The notes: a model not told the origin generated them from the letters alone. A stretch of 64,000 nt of DNA from Diplolepis rosae (GCA_030998225.1 JAPYXD010000698.1:3947001-4011000), one strand, 5' to 3'; positions 1-14,400 are shown, counted from the stretch's first letter. Made by a program: numbers and translations.

Positions 1-1360
1 AAATATTAGGAATCTAGGGAAAATTGAGGTGCAATGGTAATTATTTCTAGCGGTCTGTAAATTTTCCGCAGTCAAAATACTAAATATTCGAAAATTGATA
101 TGGAAATTCAGTATAGGTTATAGTAATGTTCGATGCAATCTGTAGTAAATTATAATACAGTTCATTTAAAATTCAGTATTTCACTGCAAAAAATTCTCAC
201 AATAACACGTTTTACCTTAACTTGAAATCTAATTTTGGAAAAATTGTAAACTTGAGTTTCTCTGTGTACCGTAATTCGGCTTTAGGACGAAAGTCCATTT
301 AATAATTGGAATTATTTGTCAACACTTTCTACGTGTTCTATATTGCTATCGCCAAGTGGACACATTTCAACTTAAATTGAAAACAGAATTGAACTGTTAC
401 CAGTAATGTATAATGTAGAGCATTAAAACGCAATCAAAAACGAGTCCCGCCATAAGGTTCTTCCTTATTCAGTCAATAGAACTCGCTTTCCTGGAAAGTA
501 ACGAGATTAATCGACGCATACTTTTATATAGTCCCCTTACATACACGAGGGAATTGCTAGAAAAAAGACTGGTGACCAACCAAGTGCATTGAATTACGCG
601 TATGAAAACGTGGGTTTACCGTTACAGCGAAAAATAGCAGACGTATGGTCTATACTCATCTAACCTACAGACGTAATGTTCCACAATCGGTGTCAGCATT
701 ACGTCTCTATATTTCATAACTCTCTTCCTAGAAGGTATGTGGTTAATTTTAGCGCTTTGTACATTCGTTATATTCTTCCGCGAACTTGCAATTGTACTCT
801 TCAACAAAACACATGTGTTTACAACAAAAACATCAGTTTAACCGACATGACTCTAGTTGCAATATTCCTGCAACAGAATATGAATTTCTTGAGTCATCAT
901 ATCATAATAAGTGACACAAAGGAATGTTACCAATTTAAAACTGAAAGTGGAAATGCTATCAGGAATTACCATAGATATGGAAGATTGAATGCATTATCAG
1001 GGGATTTTTAAACAAGTCAATTTATGATGAAAAGGGAACTTTTTATACAAATTATATCAAATAAAGTTTGTTTATAACTTGTTCGTTGATAAATGATTGA
1101 GTAATATTGTACAAACAAGTGAAGGGATAACTATTAATTAGCATAAAATAAAATAGTATAATATTAATTAGTACATGAGTATTGAGCATAACTTGATGTT
1201 TTTGCAATCCTACTAAGTTATTTGTTAACGAATCATTTGAAAACATTTTTTTCTATTTATTTCATAATATTCATTTTAATATGAACATTCCTTTTTCAAT
1301 CATTTCATGAGACTATTTTTAAAAATATTTTCGATTAGGATCATGACTTTATTTTTCGAG
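1..1360. other. Upstream region, no supported gene
   Basis: AT-rich DNA without a convincing coding exon. The longest open frame (676-1011, +) has no recognisable motif or domain. The missing first coding exon or exons of the peroxidase gene (signal peptide and start codon) should lie here, elsewhere upstream of 2430, or outside the window. A TATA-like stretch occurs near 520-535, but nothing ties it to a transcript. Confidence 0.4.
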
Positions 1361-1362
1361 TT

Positions 1363-1745
1363 TAAAGTTTGATGCCTGCGCTAAACGAGGGCAACAATCA
1401 CTCGAGTACAATATAAAAAAAAATTTCGACTTGCACACGATTTTTTTTCTACGAGGGGGTCAACGAGAGGGTCAAAAAATGAATTTTTCTACTAGCGGGT
1501 CAGAAAGTGGACTTTATTGCCCTGTGCGGGGCAAACAAATCCACTTTCTGACCCTATAGTAGAAAAAAAATCATGTGCAACACGGGAAAAACATTTATTT
1601 TACTCGTGTGGTTGTTACCCTCGCTTTGCTCGGGCATCAAACTTCACACTCGCAAAATAATTTTTTTTTTTCCCTAGTTGCACAATGTACTATTGTTTTC
1701 CACGCACGGGGCACTAAAATCCATTTTATGACCGACTAGTAGAAA
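1363..1745. repeat. Palindromic repeat family G, copy 1
   Basis: The stretch carries phrases that recur in the window in both orientations: 'ctactagcgggtca', 'gctttgctcgggcatcaaa', 'ccctagttgcacaatgtacta' variants. The arms are partly inverted (cga-ggg-caacaatcactcg near 1387 against cgtgtggttgttaccctcg near 1604). Other copies lie at 28473-28676 and 59588-60150, with a scrap at 61284-61322. No coding capacity is seen; a non-autonomous DNA element is likely. Confidence 0.7.
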
Positions 1746-1936
1746 AAATATATTTTGGTTATTACTTCTTTAAATAACATTAAAGACTATAATTGCCATT
1801 TTTCAACGTCATGTACTTCGGTCGATTCAAAGCTTTGAGTTAATGTTCAAGAGATTATGCATGGAAAAAATGGACTCTATTTAGTTTTCACAGCTTTTTT
1901 CTAAAATAATTATTATTCTTTCCTGAAATTTTGCAC

Positions 1937-2360
1937 TGTTAGAAATTTTTACCGTAATTTTCCGAAACGCGTGACTGGAGTTTTATTCAGTTACAGTTTC
2001 GTAAAATTCAGATAGAATTCCATAAAATTCACACCTAGAAAACAGTTTCTTTGAATCAAATAAACATTTCTTTGATATACGGTCAAAGAAAAAATTTCTT
2101 TGAATTAAAGAAAGTTTTGTTGATTCAAGAGAATTTTCTTAAATGTAAAAAAATCTATTTCTTTGGATTAAAGAAATTTTTTGAAATAACAAAATTTTCT
2201 TTAATTCAAAGAAATTATTTCTTTGACCGTATATCAAAGAAATGTTTATTTGATTCAAAGAACTAAATTTGAGAAATAATTTGGCAATTTTCAGTTACAC
2301 AGTGTTGAAGATTCTGATATTTGTATCTGGAAATTCTAAAACTTGTAACTACCCGCCATA
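1937..2360. repeat. Repeat family F, copy 1, interrupted by family B
   Basis: The left part (gttagaaatttctaccgta, gactggagttttatt) and the right part (gatatttgtatctggaaatt) match the intact copy at 7067-7558. The middle, about 2036-2268, is replaced by a family B element. Insertion order is therefore F first, then B. Confidence 0.65.
2036..2268. repeat. Palindromic MITE family B, copy 1
   Basis: Built from repeated 'tttctttgaatcaaag' and 'gatatacggtcaaag' phrases in inverted arrangement, ending in gaaaacagtttctttg-like sequence. It sits inside the older family F copy. The same family recurs at 3548-3762, 3932-4256 and 5415-5634, with a half copy near 3295-3419. The apparent open frame through it is an artefact of the repeat. 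Confidence 0.75.
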
Positions 2361-2429
2361 GAAGCTCCTTTATTATATCCTAAAATTTCACCAAGAAATA
2401 ATGAATACGTATTTGCTTTCCTTTTGCAG

Positions 2430-5400
2430 TCCTTCGAATGTCGGTGGGCCGTCATGTATCACTTATCAGGCCGTGAATCATGCTTACATTGAAGCCAGAA
2501 AACGAATTAGTGAGTATAGCAAAAAATAGATAATAAAAATATAATTTATCAATTTAAAGTATGTTAATTTCAGAGATGTTAGAAAAACTCAGTAAAGTGA
2601 TTTTTCTATAAAATTAAAAGAACTTTAATTGGAATTAAATGAATTATAGGAGTTGCGGAACCCAAAACAGAAATATGGAAAGCCAATGAATTGGCAACAG
2701 TCGGAGAACTTCTGTTGGATATTTCTACCCAAATTGCCCAAATGTAAGTGACCAGCTTTCAAATTGCGAAACGAATCCGCTCGTATATGGTATTACCTTA
2801 ATTAGAGATCGATTTCGTGACTTTAGTATCTACTTCCTGCTCCTTTTTTTTTTTAATAGAGTTACGTAAAATCGAAAAAGGTACTAATTTCTTGGTTTCG
2901 GAACTTTATTCTTCTTAGCGGTGTTCTTTTATTATATTTTCTCAGCGGTTACGATTTTTGTTATATGAATTTCTCGTTTCTTTGTATTTATTTGAACGGA
3001 AGAGGAGAATGTAGGAAGCGATAGTTTCAATGAAAGCGTGACGAATCTTCCGATCAATTACAAGATCAATTTTGAGGAAGGTCACAAAAAAGTAAGAGTA
3101 TTGACCGCGAGTATCTGATGACTTTCTGATCGTCTGCGGTCAATCGAGTTTAACACAAGACGGAACTATAGTTACATTCAGAGAAGCAGGTTTTTCCTTA
3201 TCAGTTGAAACCAATCGAACATCGCTCTTATTTAATTCTAATCATTTCATAAATTCAAGAATTTGGCATAAAATTTGGCATTGGCCATTAATAATCTATT
3301 TCTTTGGATTAAATAAATTTTTTTTGAAATAACAAAACTTTTTTTAATTCAAAGAAATTTTTTCTTTGACTGCATATCAAAGAAATGTTACTTTGTTTCA
3401 AGGAAACTGTTTTCTCAGTGTAACGTATATTAAATTAAAAATACTTTCATCTTACAAAATACATACTTTTATTTGAATTTGAATACACATGTTTATATAT
3501 TTTAATAATGTTTGTTAATTTTAATATATTTTGATTGAAAAGTTATTAAAAAAACATTTCTTCGATATACGGTCAAAGAAAAAGTTTCTTAGAATTAAGG
3601 AAAGTTTTGTTCATTCAAAAAAATTTCTTTGATCCAAAGAATTAGATTTGTTTACATTAAACAAAATTTTTTTGAATGAACAAAACTTTCTTCAATTTTG
3701 AGAAATTTTCTTTTGATTGTATATCAAAGAAATTTTTCTTTGGCTCAAAGAACTGTTTTCTCAGTGTAACGTATATTAAATTAAAAATACTTTCATCTTA
3801 AAAAATACATACTTTTAATTGAATTTGAATACACATGTGTACATATTTCAATAATGTTTGTTAATTTTAATATATTTTGATTGAAAAGTTATTAAATTCA
3901 ATATGAATTTGTATTAATTTTACATAATACACAGAGAAAACAGTTTCTTTGAATCAAAGAAACATTTCTTTGGTATACGGTCAAAGAAAAAATTTCTTTG
4001 AATTAAAGAAAGTTTTATTAATTCAAAAAAATTTTCTTTGTTCCCAAGAAATACATTTGTTTACATTAACGAAAATTTTTTTAAATTTACAAAACTTTCT
4101 TCAATTCAAAGAAAACTTTTTTTGATCGTATATCAAAGAAATATTTTTTTGATTCAAAGGAATGTTTCTTTGATTCAAAGGAATGTTTCTTTGATTCAAA
4201 GGAATGTTTCTTTGATTCAAAGAAATGCTTCTTTGATTCAAAGAAATTGTTTTCTGGGTCTACTTGAATATGTTAAATTAAATTTATATATATTTTTTTA
4301 AATTAAATGTGAAGTTGAATTTATTTGAAGGTATGGTTTGACGTACGAGGAAGTCGAAAAGGTTCTCCCATTGATCGACACGTCCAAGACTCTTATCCGG
4401 GAAGTTTGTCCAGCTTTCCTGAGTGAGGTTGAATGTCGGGCAGGTAAATACCGTCGCTACGATGGTCTCTGTACGAACTTGCAGAATCCCACATGGGGCT
4501 CGTCGTTATCACCATTTGTGAGGTGAGTATAGTTAAAGACAATGTAGACATTTCTCCACAACCTTTTCTCATCGCAATTGACCTTGGCATTTTCATGGCA
4601 AACCAGTATAGATTTACAACCAAAGTATATACGAATATAATGAAAGGCGTCAACTAAATCTTTAACCAAGTGCACGTATTTCATTTTATGCAGAGAGTAC
4701 ATCTCAATTTTTAGATAAGCATCTCACAGATAAATTCTGAAAAGCTGTGCATTGTAAATTGCGAAGGTGAACAAGATGTCTGGGTGATTTCTAACCGCAG
4801 ATAAAAGATCAAGTTGATTAACACTCTAAAAACAAATTCAAATTTTCGTTTCAAGTGATTTTTTTGATGAGTAATTAGATCGGTCTAATAAAAATTTGAC
4901 CTTCAATTCATTAGATAGGAAGACAATTGTAGTAGGAACGGCTTTAGAGAATTTGGCGCCCTACTCTCTAAATCTAAATCAGTCAAAATCTACTGATTAT
5001 CGATGAAATTTGACTGGTTCAAATAGCTAGAAAGATTTTACTGGGAATTAGTCAAATTTCACTGATTACTTCAATGAAAAATGACTGATTTAATTAGTAA
5101 AACAATTTTTCACTGATTCAATCGGTAAAAATTAACTGGTTTAGCAGTGAAAAATATGTTTTGCTATTGAATCAGTAAAATGGCAAATCACTGATTCAAT
5201 CAGTGAAACTTTTACTTATTAAGATATAGAGAATAGACAGAATAAATATTTGCGCCCCTTTAATCTGGGGATAGATAAATCTATCTCTATATTAAGCAAC
5301 CTGGAGTTATATTTTCGCACTGAAATCAATAAAAATCAAGATTTTCCAGTTAAATCAACACAATTTTTCAATCTCTCTCATAGAATTGCAAAATAAAATT

Positions 5401-8400
5401 GAGTCATTGCATTGAGAAAACAGTTTCTTTGAATCAAAGAAACATTTCTTTGATATGCAGTCAAAGAAAAAATTTCTTTGAATTAAAGAAAGTTTTGTTA
5501 ATTCAAAAAAATGTTCTTTGATCTAAAGAAATAGATTTGTTTACATTAAATAAAATTATTTTGAATCAACAAAACTTTCTTTGATTCAATGAAATGTTTT
5601 CTTTGACCGTATATCAAAAAAACTGTTTTCTAAGTGTGGTCACTAGGGAGCGCTTTCATTTCTTGCGGTAAATTTAAAATAAGAGATGGATATTTTATAT
5701 TTTTTCCATCGATTTCTCGTTATAAAAATGAAAATTTTACTCTGACTTTGCCGACCCCTAAATTTTGCCGCCCTAGGCGGTTACCTATCTCTTCTCTACG
5801 GTAGAACCGTCCCTGAATTCTTTCGTATTTTAAGTGGCAATTTTCGTATATTTTACTTCACTCTAGATTTGGTTGTGTAATTAATAATCTAGATTGATGC
5901 CACCTCGATTCGCGGATGGTATTTCGGCACCCAGAATTGCCTCATCTGGTCGCAATCTGCCTCTTGCGCGTGTCGTCTCGCGTACTATGCACCCAGATGA
6001 AGGTTTTCACGATCATGCCGGAACTGTCATGGTGATCGCTTGGGGGCAGTTCATGGATCACGATTACACTCTTACTGCTACTCCTTTGGGTAAGTGAAAA
6101 CCATCTTATATTGTTACCTTTCCACTCAGAAAAAAGTTTCTTTGATCCAAAACAAATTTTTTTGAATCAAACAAATTTGTGCTTTGCTATACTCTCTAAA
6201 TTTGAATCAGTCAAAATCTACTGATTATCAGTGAAATTTGACTGATTCAAATAGCTAAAAAGAGGTTACTGTAAATCAGTCACATTTCACTGATTATTTC
6301 AGTGAAAATTGACTGATTTTACAGTGAGAAATATTTTGTTCATTGATTAATCAGTGAAAATTAACTGATTTAACGGTGAAAAATATTTTTACACTGATGA
6401 ATCAGTGAAAAGGCAAATCACTGATTCAATCTGTGAAAATTTGACTGATTCAGATTTAGAGAGTACGCTCAAAGAAATTTCTCGATTTTTTTTTCTTTAA
6501 ATTAAAGAAATAAGTGTCTGTGCAGTCGCATAGTACGTACGTAAGGTAATTCATAAAAATATGTTCTTTAATTTAAAGAAAAAGTTTTCTTCGTTCAAGG
6601 TAATAAAATTAAATGAATTATTTTTCAAGTTTTTTCCAGTACTGTATTTCAATCAAAAAATATTTTTTTTAATGAAAAAAATAATTTCTTTCATTTAGAA
6701 AAGGCTAAAAATGTGATTTTTTAAAATCAAATAAATTCATATTTGTTTTAAAGGTATTTTTACTTCAAGTTAAAGAAATTAAGTTGAAAAAACGATTTCA
6801 TTCTATTTTCTCAGATAGAGATGAATATGTTTTGCGATTTAAAAATTCAAAATAATTGATGTTAACCCGGTCTACCCTACTTGGAAAATGTGATTGTAAA
6901 TAATTTACGTCTAGGGTGTTTTTATTAACAATTTTCATACGGATTTTAAGTCTAGGAAATTGAGCTGCAACGAAAAAAATCATGACTTTTTTCTATTCCC
7001 GTCAAGTGGAAAAAGATATAATCAAAAGATATATGTATCTTAAGAAGAACAAAATTTTCAACACCTACACTGTTAGAAATTTCTACCGTAATTTTCCAAA
7101 ACACGTGACTGGAGTTTTATTGAGTTACAGTTTCGTAAAATTAAGATAGAATTCCAGGAAATTCAGTTACTTTTCAGTAAATTTAAGAAACAATTTCTTA
7201 ATTTTTAGTTAGAAAGTGTTCAATATTCCGATACTTGTATCTGGAAATTCCGAAACTTGCAAAAGAAATAATTTTACGTTTTGGGTAATTCAATATTTAT
7301 GCAGTTACATGTAAATGAAAATTTTGTTAGTTTCGTAATTTTATGATGAATTTTATAAAAACTTTGTTACAGTTTCGTAGTTTTAAGATACATTTATGAA
7401 AATTTAATTGTTTCATAATATAAAAAAAAAATCAGAAAATCCAGTACATTTTTTGCAATTCTAAGATACCTTCACTAAAAAACGTGATTATCGTAAAATT
7501 TGACGTTACCTTTGTAACATAAAAATTTTGTAAATTTCCGAAAATTTCTAACAGTGTAACATCCACACATTCCTACAAAAGATTACTTTTCTTCAGAAAC
7601 GATCATTATAAGATTTATTAACTATTTTGAACTATATATGAGGCGCTTAAAACAAAAGGAAAGTAAATATTGTTGACATAGAAAAGTGAAATATAAAAAT
7701 GGTTAGAGCAAAAGGAAGACAAATCTTCTTCAGCCGTAAAGTGAAACAAAATAATATTGGAGCAAAAGAGAGACAAATCTTTTTTAGCGGTAGAGCAAAA
7801 CAAAATAAAGTTGGAGCAAAAGAGAGACAATTATTTTTTACCGCTAGAGCGAAACAAAATGAAGTTATATCAAATAGCGACTCGGTTGTCCTGCTTTAAT
7901 TTTGGAGAAAAAGCGAGACAACCGAGTCACTCTTTTCCTCCAACTTTATATTGTTTCGACCAAAGTTTTGGTCCATTTTCTTAATTTCGTACTCTCTAAA
8001 TCTGAATCAGTCAAATTTTCACTGATTGAATCAGTGATTTGCCTTTTCACTGATTCATCAGTCAATGTTCACTGATATAATCAGTGGAATTTGACTGATT
8101 TACAGTAACCGCTTTTTAGCTATTTGAATCAGTCAAATTTCACTGATTGAATCAGTAGATTTTGACTGATTCAAATCCAGAGAGTAGATAGTTGTAAAAT
8201 CCTTGTGTATTCTGCATATTTAGATGTTGTAAAGGTTTTAGGCCAGATTATTAATTTGTAGATTTGGTGTTACCGGTATTATAATTTAGAGAAGAAAATA
8301 GGTGGCCTTTCCGGCCTACAAACTAATTATCTGGCCTAAAACCTTTACAACATCTAAATATGCAGAATACACAAGGATTTTACAACTATCTACGAAATGA

Positions 8401-11400
8401 ATAAAAGGACCAAAACTTTGGTCGAAACGTTGACGTTTTGTGAATAAACAACCGTACAAGACCGGAATGGCCACCTATTTTCTTCTCTAAATTATAATAC
8501 CGTTAACACCAAATCTACAAAAAAATATTTACTTTCCTCTTTTTCTAATCACTTCATATATATTTGCTCACTCACAATACCCACACAAAAAGTAAGAATC
8601 GATTATTTTCGAAACTTTACAGACAATTGTTTTCTCTTTCATAATTATGTTAACCGCCTTGGGTTAAATGGACATTTTCATAAATCAAATTCAGCACAAC
8701 TAGTCATTGGAGAAAGTGATTAATCACCGTCTTTGATAATCTGAAGCTTCTTGTGCTATTGGTTTGAATAGTAGCTTCAGGCTAGTCGCGAAACATATCT
8801 GCCTTCACCACACGTAAATGCTTTCATAATACAATTTCCCAGAATGGAGAGCAAACTGAAATTTTCTGCTCAAATCTCCTTTTGGTATATCATTATAAGA
8901 TTGTAGGGAAAAAAAAGTACGTACGCGTACGTATTTGACGCAATTATTAAATTTTCTCCTGTTTTTCAAAACTTAGCATTACTCAATCAAAAATGATAAC
9001 CCAGACATGAGTAAACGAGCTTTAAAGAGGTTCTATCGTAAAACGAATTAACGTTCAGAAAAGGATGAAACTTGAAACATAGTTATTTAAATGCATAAAA
9101 ATGAATCAGTCAAATTTTCAAGACTCCAGGGTACCTGTGAGCTAAGATATTTTAATAAATATTTTCCGTCATTTAATATGTGCTCTTATGGACAACTACC
9201 TTTAGATTGTTTTCAATTGCCCACCACACATTTATTAACGGTTGAATATCGATGAAATCTTTTATAATAGTGAGAAAAATATCTCAAAAACATTTTTAGT
9301 TTACAATATTGTTAACAATAAGCCGACTATACGTTGGTAGGTTATGGCATGCTATTCAAAAAGAAACATTGAGCCTACATACACGTTTGCCCTGTCATAG
9401 TATTCACACCTGAATGCCTTAGATTTATTATCTAGTTCAATAAAATGCCTCTTATGAGGTAAATGATGTTCGTAACGTTGCTGTAGCAACGAAAAAATAA
9501 AATTCCAAGTTTAGGAAAAAAAAGTTCTAGTCATTCAAATCTATTTTAATCAAGTCTAAATGGCAATATAGCACGAAAACAACCCTTCCGCATGCATTTC
9601 ATCCCTTGAATACCGAGAAACGTGAAAAAAACAAAAAACCGAACCAAGCTCGATAACTAAAATTTTAGGACTGAATATTGTAGCATTTAGTGCCAATTAA
9701 TTAGGAAAAAATTTTCATCCCCAAACCTAGCGGGGATGTTTTTCGTTTTCAACCCCAAATGCCCAAAAATATGAATAAAAAATTTGGAAAATCAAACTAT
9801 GCTCGATAACTAAAATTTTAAGACTGGATATTGTAGCACTTAGTGCCAATTAATTAGGAAAATAAATTCATCCCCAAACCTAGCGGGGATGTTTGTCGTC
9901 TTCAACCCCAAATGCTCAAAAATTACTTTTTCGTTGCTACAGCAACGTTGCGAACTTCATTTACCTTTCTTATGATGACAAATTTAGAAGGGACACTAAA
10001 AAAACGAGGCGGTGTTGCCGCATCAACTACCTCGTCAGTCAACTGCACGAAATCTTTTGTTCTGACTAGCTATGTACCGATAGAACCTCCTTAAGGTAGT
10101 TTTCATCCACGAAAATTAAACCTCAGGCAAAAATAGATAATTTTGCTTTCAAAAATAGCAATATTATTATTGAAGGGCTATTTTGAAAGAGAAAAAATTA
10201 TTTTACATGAAAAAAATTTGAAACACAGAAAAATAATTTTATTAATAAATTTTATTTTTGACGCAACTTTTTTTCTTATCGTTTCTTACCAAATTTTAAA
10301 AAATTATGCGATTCTAATAAATCATGAATCATTTTTTCAGAGAAAAGATTTCTCACAACTTGACCGTTTCTGATTTTTAAAAATAAATTCTTTAATCGCT
10401 GAAACCATTAAAAAACATTTTCCAAAACGAAATTTTATAAACAAATTGCTGAATTTGATAATAATTTATTTATTTTCGAAAATTGGAAATGGTTAAGTTG
10501 CAGGGAATCTTTCTCTTTAAAAAGTGATTTGTAATTTATTAAAATCGAATAATTTTTTTAAATTTGTTAAGAAGCGATAAGAAAAAAAGTCGGGGCAAAA
10601 ATAAAATTCATGAATAAAATTATTTATCTGTATTTTAAATTTTTTTCATGGAAATTAATCTTTTCTCTTCCAAAATAGCCCTTCAGTAATAATATTGCTA
10701 TTCTTGAAAGCAAAATAATCTATTTTTGCCTGAAGTCTAATTTTTGTGGATCAACTACCTTAATTGATTGGTATTGAGAGCAAGTGCTTCTTACAGATCC
10801 CTTCAATCGTAATGACCCGGAAGAATGTTGCAATCGAGCACCGCATGAGAAGAATCCTTACTGCAATGAAATCCTAATTCCTGAAGATGATTACTTCTAT
10901 AGATTGTTCCATGTCCGTTGTATGGACTTTGTTCGTGCTTTCCCAGCAGTGCGTCCTGGCTGCCGTCTAGGAAGCAGAGTTCCCTTTAACCTTCTTACGG
11001 GAGTTATCGACGGAAACACTATTTATGGAATAACCGAAGTCCATGCCAGGTAAAATAGTTGTATTCTAATTGCTTATACTGGTATAAATGATGCAACTAT
11101 GAAATTTATTGCGGCCTTTGGCAAGATTATATGGGAAAATGTGTTATGTCTTGTATGGTTTAGAGAGAATGTTTTCTTCACATATTACGATTCCTATATT
11201 TCTATTACATCACTAAGTAGAAGTGAATCGCTATTGTACATCTTGTATTTATAACGTGGAGCAATACACTTTCTATCTTGCAAATCATGTGGTATGTACT
11301 ATTACTTAATCAAAATCTACAGTCTCTTCTTACATTCGAAATGTAACAATTCCTGTTAGCTGTCTACAATATAGAGACGCAAACTAAAATGAGACTATTT

Positions 11401-14400
11401 TTTGTAAAATAACTGTTTTAAACTTAAGGTACTCTCTAAATCTAAATCAGTCAAATTTTCACTGATTGAATCAGTGATTTGCCCATTCACTGATTCTTCA
11501 CCTAAAACGATATTTTCACTGATTAATCAATGAAAACAATATTTTCCACTGTTAAATCAGTTACTGTTCACTGAAGTAATCAGTTTAATTTCACTGATAA
11601 TCACACTGAGAAAACTGGAGTGTCAAACTTTGAGTGTTAAAATGTAGATAGTCAGTTTGAACTTCTAGATAGTACAACACTTTCTCCGAAATTTTTTCTT
11701 TTTGGTCAGGGAGACACTCATTTGATATTCTGCTTAACTGTTACCAGAGGGTCAGAATCACTATAAAGAGTGTCGATTGGTGAAATACGCGTCAAAATTG
11801 TAAAGTCACGTGGGTTCGCCTATTTTTCTTCTAATATCACCAGCGTGGAATCTAACCTCATTGCCGGTTTCGCGTCCTTTACGTGTTAAAGTGTCACGAG
11901 GGTTATTTTTGCCAACTAATTGTTGAGTACCTATTTCACTTACTATAATAACATAATAAATGTGAAAGCTTAAATGCAATAGTTTTGAGGTTAGCCATAC
12001 AGGTAGATTATAGTCTGTTTTTCCCTCTTCGATAATCTATTTTTCTCTCTGCGATGATCAACTTTTCCCTCTAAAGTATTCAAGTTGACCATCTTATTTT
12101 CTCAATTCACAGGTAATAAGTTACACTATCTAGAAGGCTGTCCTATAGTTTAACCTCAAATATAGTCTGCTTCACCCTCCAAATGTTTAGGTTGACACTC
12201 CAGTTTTCTCAGTGCAGTAGATTTTGACTGATTCAAATTTAGAGAGTAGTTCATTCATATGAAAATTAGACCTCAGGAAAAAATAGATAATTTTGCTTTC
12301 AAGATTAGCAATATTATTATTGAAGGGCTAATTTAAAAGAGAAAATATTATTTTGCATGAAAAACATTTTAAATGCAGAAAAATAATGCATTTAAGAAAT
12401 TTAACTTTCATCCGAAATTTTTTTCATATCGCTTCATACAAGAATTTAAAAAATGATGTGATTCGAATAAATCATAGATCATTTTTTCAGGAAAAAGATT
12501 CTCGACACTTTAAGCGTTTGCAATTTTCTAAAATGAATAAATTATTCCCAAATTCAGCAATTTGTTTATAAGAATTTTGTATTGGAAAATTGATTTTGAA
12601 TGATTTCAGCTATTAAAGAATCTATTTCCAAAAATTGGGAAGGGTAAAATTGTGAAGATTCTTTTTCCTAAAAAAATGATTCGTGATTTATTAGAATCGC
12701 ATCATTTTGTAAAATTTGGTATGAAGCGATAAGGAAAGAAGTTCGGAAAGAATAAAAATATCTTAAATACATTATTTTTACCTAAGCTCTAATTTTTATG
12801 AATGAACTACCTTAAGGGGATCCGCCGCCTTTAATATTTTTATTTTTTGAGTTTAGAATTTCCATATAATTTTTTTCATGTTTAGTATCTTTATTTAGAA
12901 ACATTTTGGGTTTGTTTTTAAATTCAAGTACCTTTATGTATTTTTAAACTAAAAATTTTGAGTTTCTTGGGCATTATTTTTTTGACATTTTTTGACTTTG
13001 AATAACTTTCTTGTTTTTTAAACAATTATCGTGATTCTTTTTTATTTTATCCCTCACAATGTGTAGCAAATTTTTGGGTATAGAAAGCACTCTAGCTAAA
13101 AAATAACTACAAAAATTTGTTTTTTATATTTTGGTATATATATCGCAAATAAATGCAAATGAATTCAATATTTAAAGAATTTGAAAATCTTTCGGTGGAA
13201 AAAAAGAGGCTTTCGACTGCGCTGGGATTCGAACTCAGGTCATTCGATTGCCGGTCGACTGCACTCGATGACTCTCGATAGAATTATCAGATTGAATTGA
13301 GCTTGGGCAAACTTTATCGTAGCCGAAAAAGTAAGGACAAGTTCGTTAACTAGCTACATCCAACCAAAATTGAGAAAACTAGACCATCTTTTGTGTTTTT
13401 GAAAAAATTTCAATACTGGTTTTTGAAAGTGCTCATAAATCTCTACTAATTATCTTAATAAAATTTTTCGATCTACAATTTTTGTTTCACACAGTTTCTG
13501 ATAAAACATATATTTTTCGTTTCAATTTCAAAAAATACAATTAAAATTAAAAAATTCCATTTTTTAGACAAAATATGTGAGATACAAAATAAGCGTTGTT
13601 CTGAAAAATCGTTTCCTTAAATAAAGTCTACGATTGTTTTTCCTTTTTGAGAGATTTGAAGAAAATAAATTATTTCAATCATGTCATTTATTAAAAAGTT
13701 ACTGAAGTGTATAGAGAAAATCGAGCGCTAAGCGCGACGGTCAAATCGCGCGCTTAAATTTGCGAGCGATGAGAATGTGCTCGCCAGGCAAACAGATTTT
13801 TATTGATTTTTTTATGTTATTTTATTTATGACTTTTCTTCAGTCACATTACCTTATTTTCCATACCCAAAAAGTTGCTACACATTGTAAGGAATAAAATT
13901 TTAAAAAATTCATGACAATTGGTTAAAAAAACAAAAAAGTTATTCAAAGTCAAAAAATGTCAAAAAAATGCCGAAAAAACTCAACACTTTTAGTTTTAAA
14001 AAACATAAAGGTACTTGAATTTAAAAAAAAAAACAAAATGTTTCTAAATAAAGGTACTAAACAAAAAAATGATATGGAAGTTCTAAACTCAAAAAATAAA
14101 AATATTAAAGGTGGCGGATCCCCTTAAAGATTATTTTATGAAGGTAATATAAAAGCTGTAGAACATAAATTACTACTTAATGTTCTCTCCATATTCTAGA
14201 CTCATTTAGAGCAAATGCAAGATCTATCTATTAAGTGCTCTTAAGTATGGGTAATTTTGCAAGAAAATTAATTAAAATTTGAAATGTATAGGAAACTACG
14301 AACTGGATATAGCGGGCTTCTGCGGATGAATCCAGTATTTTCAGAGTACGGTTTGAAAGATTTATTGCCTCTGAAACTGGACGTTCCTGATGAAGGTTGT

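Larger units (their letters stand above)
11428..12811. repeat. MITE family C, copy 2, disrupted by nested insertions
   Basis: The left end ggta follows TTAA at 11424-11427, then is cut by family A. The element resumes at 12247 with tagttcattc and runs to aactac next to TTAA 12812-12815. The interior matches copy 1 (cctcaggaaaaaatagataa). The right TTAA is shared with the adjoining family D element. Confidence 0.85.
12816..14123. repeat. Long inverted-repeat element, family D, copy 1 (TTAA-flanked)
   Basis: Begins ggggatccgccgcctttaat after TTAA (12812-12815) and ends attaaaggtggcggatcccc before TTAA (14124-14127). The arms of several hundred bases are inverted copies (ttgactttgaataacttt near 13000 against its inverse near 13935). 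The centre holds a SINE-like fragment and repeat L. Other copies: 25318-25881, 58642-59095, and an edge fragment at 63599. Confidence 0.85.

Noticed and set aside
676..1011. 111-codon + strand frame as first exon of the peroxidase gene
   Set aside because: No signal-peptide-like start and no donor in the phase required by exon 2430-2509.
4038..4301. Frame with repeated SLIQRN peptide
   Set aside because: Translation of the 21-bp tandem expansion inside a family B MITE.
7699..7899. Repetitive + strand frame and its minus-strand partner
   Set aside because: Produced by a 60-bp tandem repeat that keeps all frames open; no splice sites or similarity to a protein.
13224..13238. tRNA gene suggested by the GTTCGAATCCC motif
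   Set aside because: No cloverleaf or acceptor stem could be paired, and the same fragment recurs with a common tail; treated as SINE.
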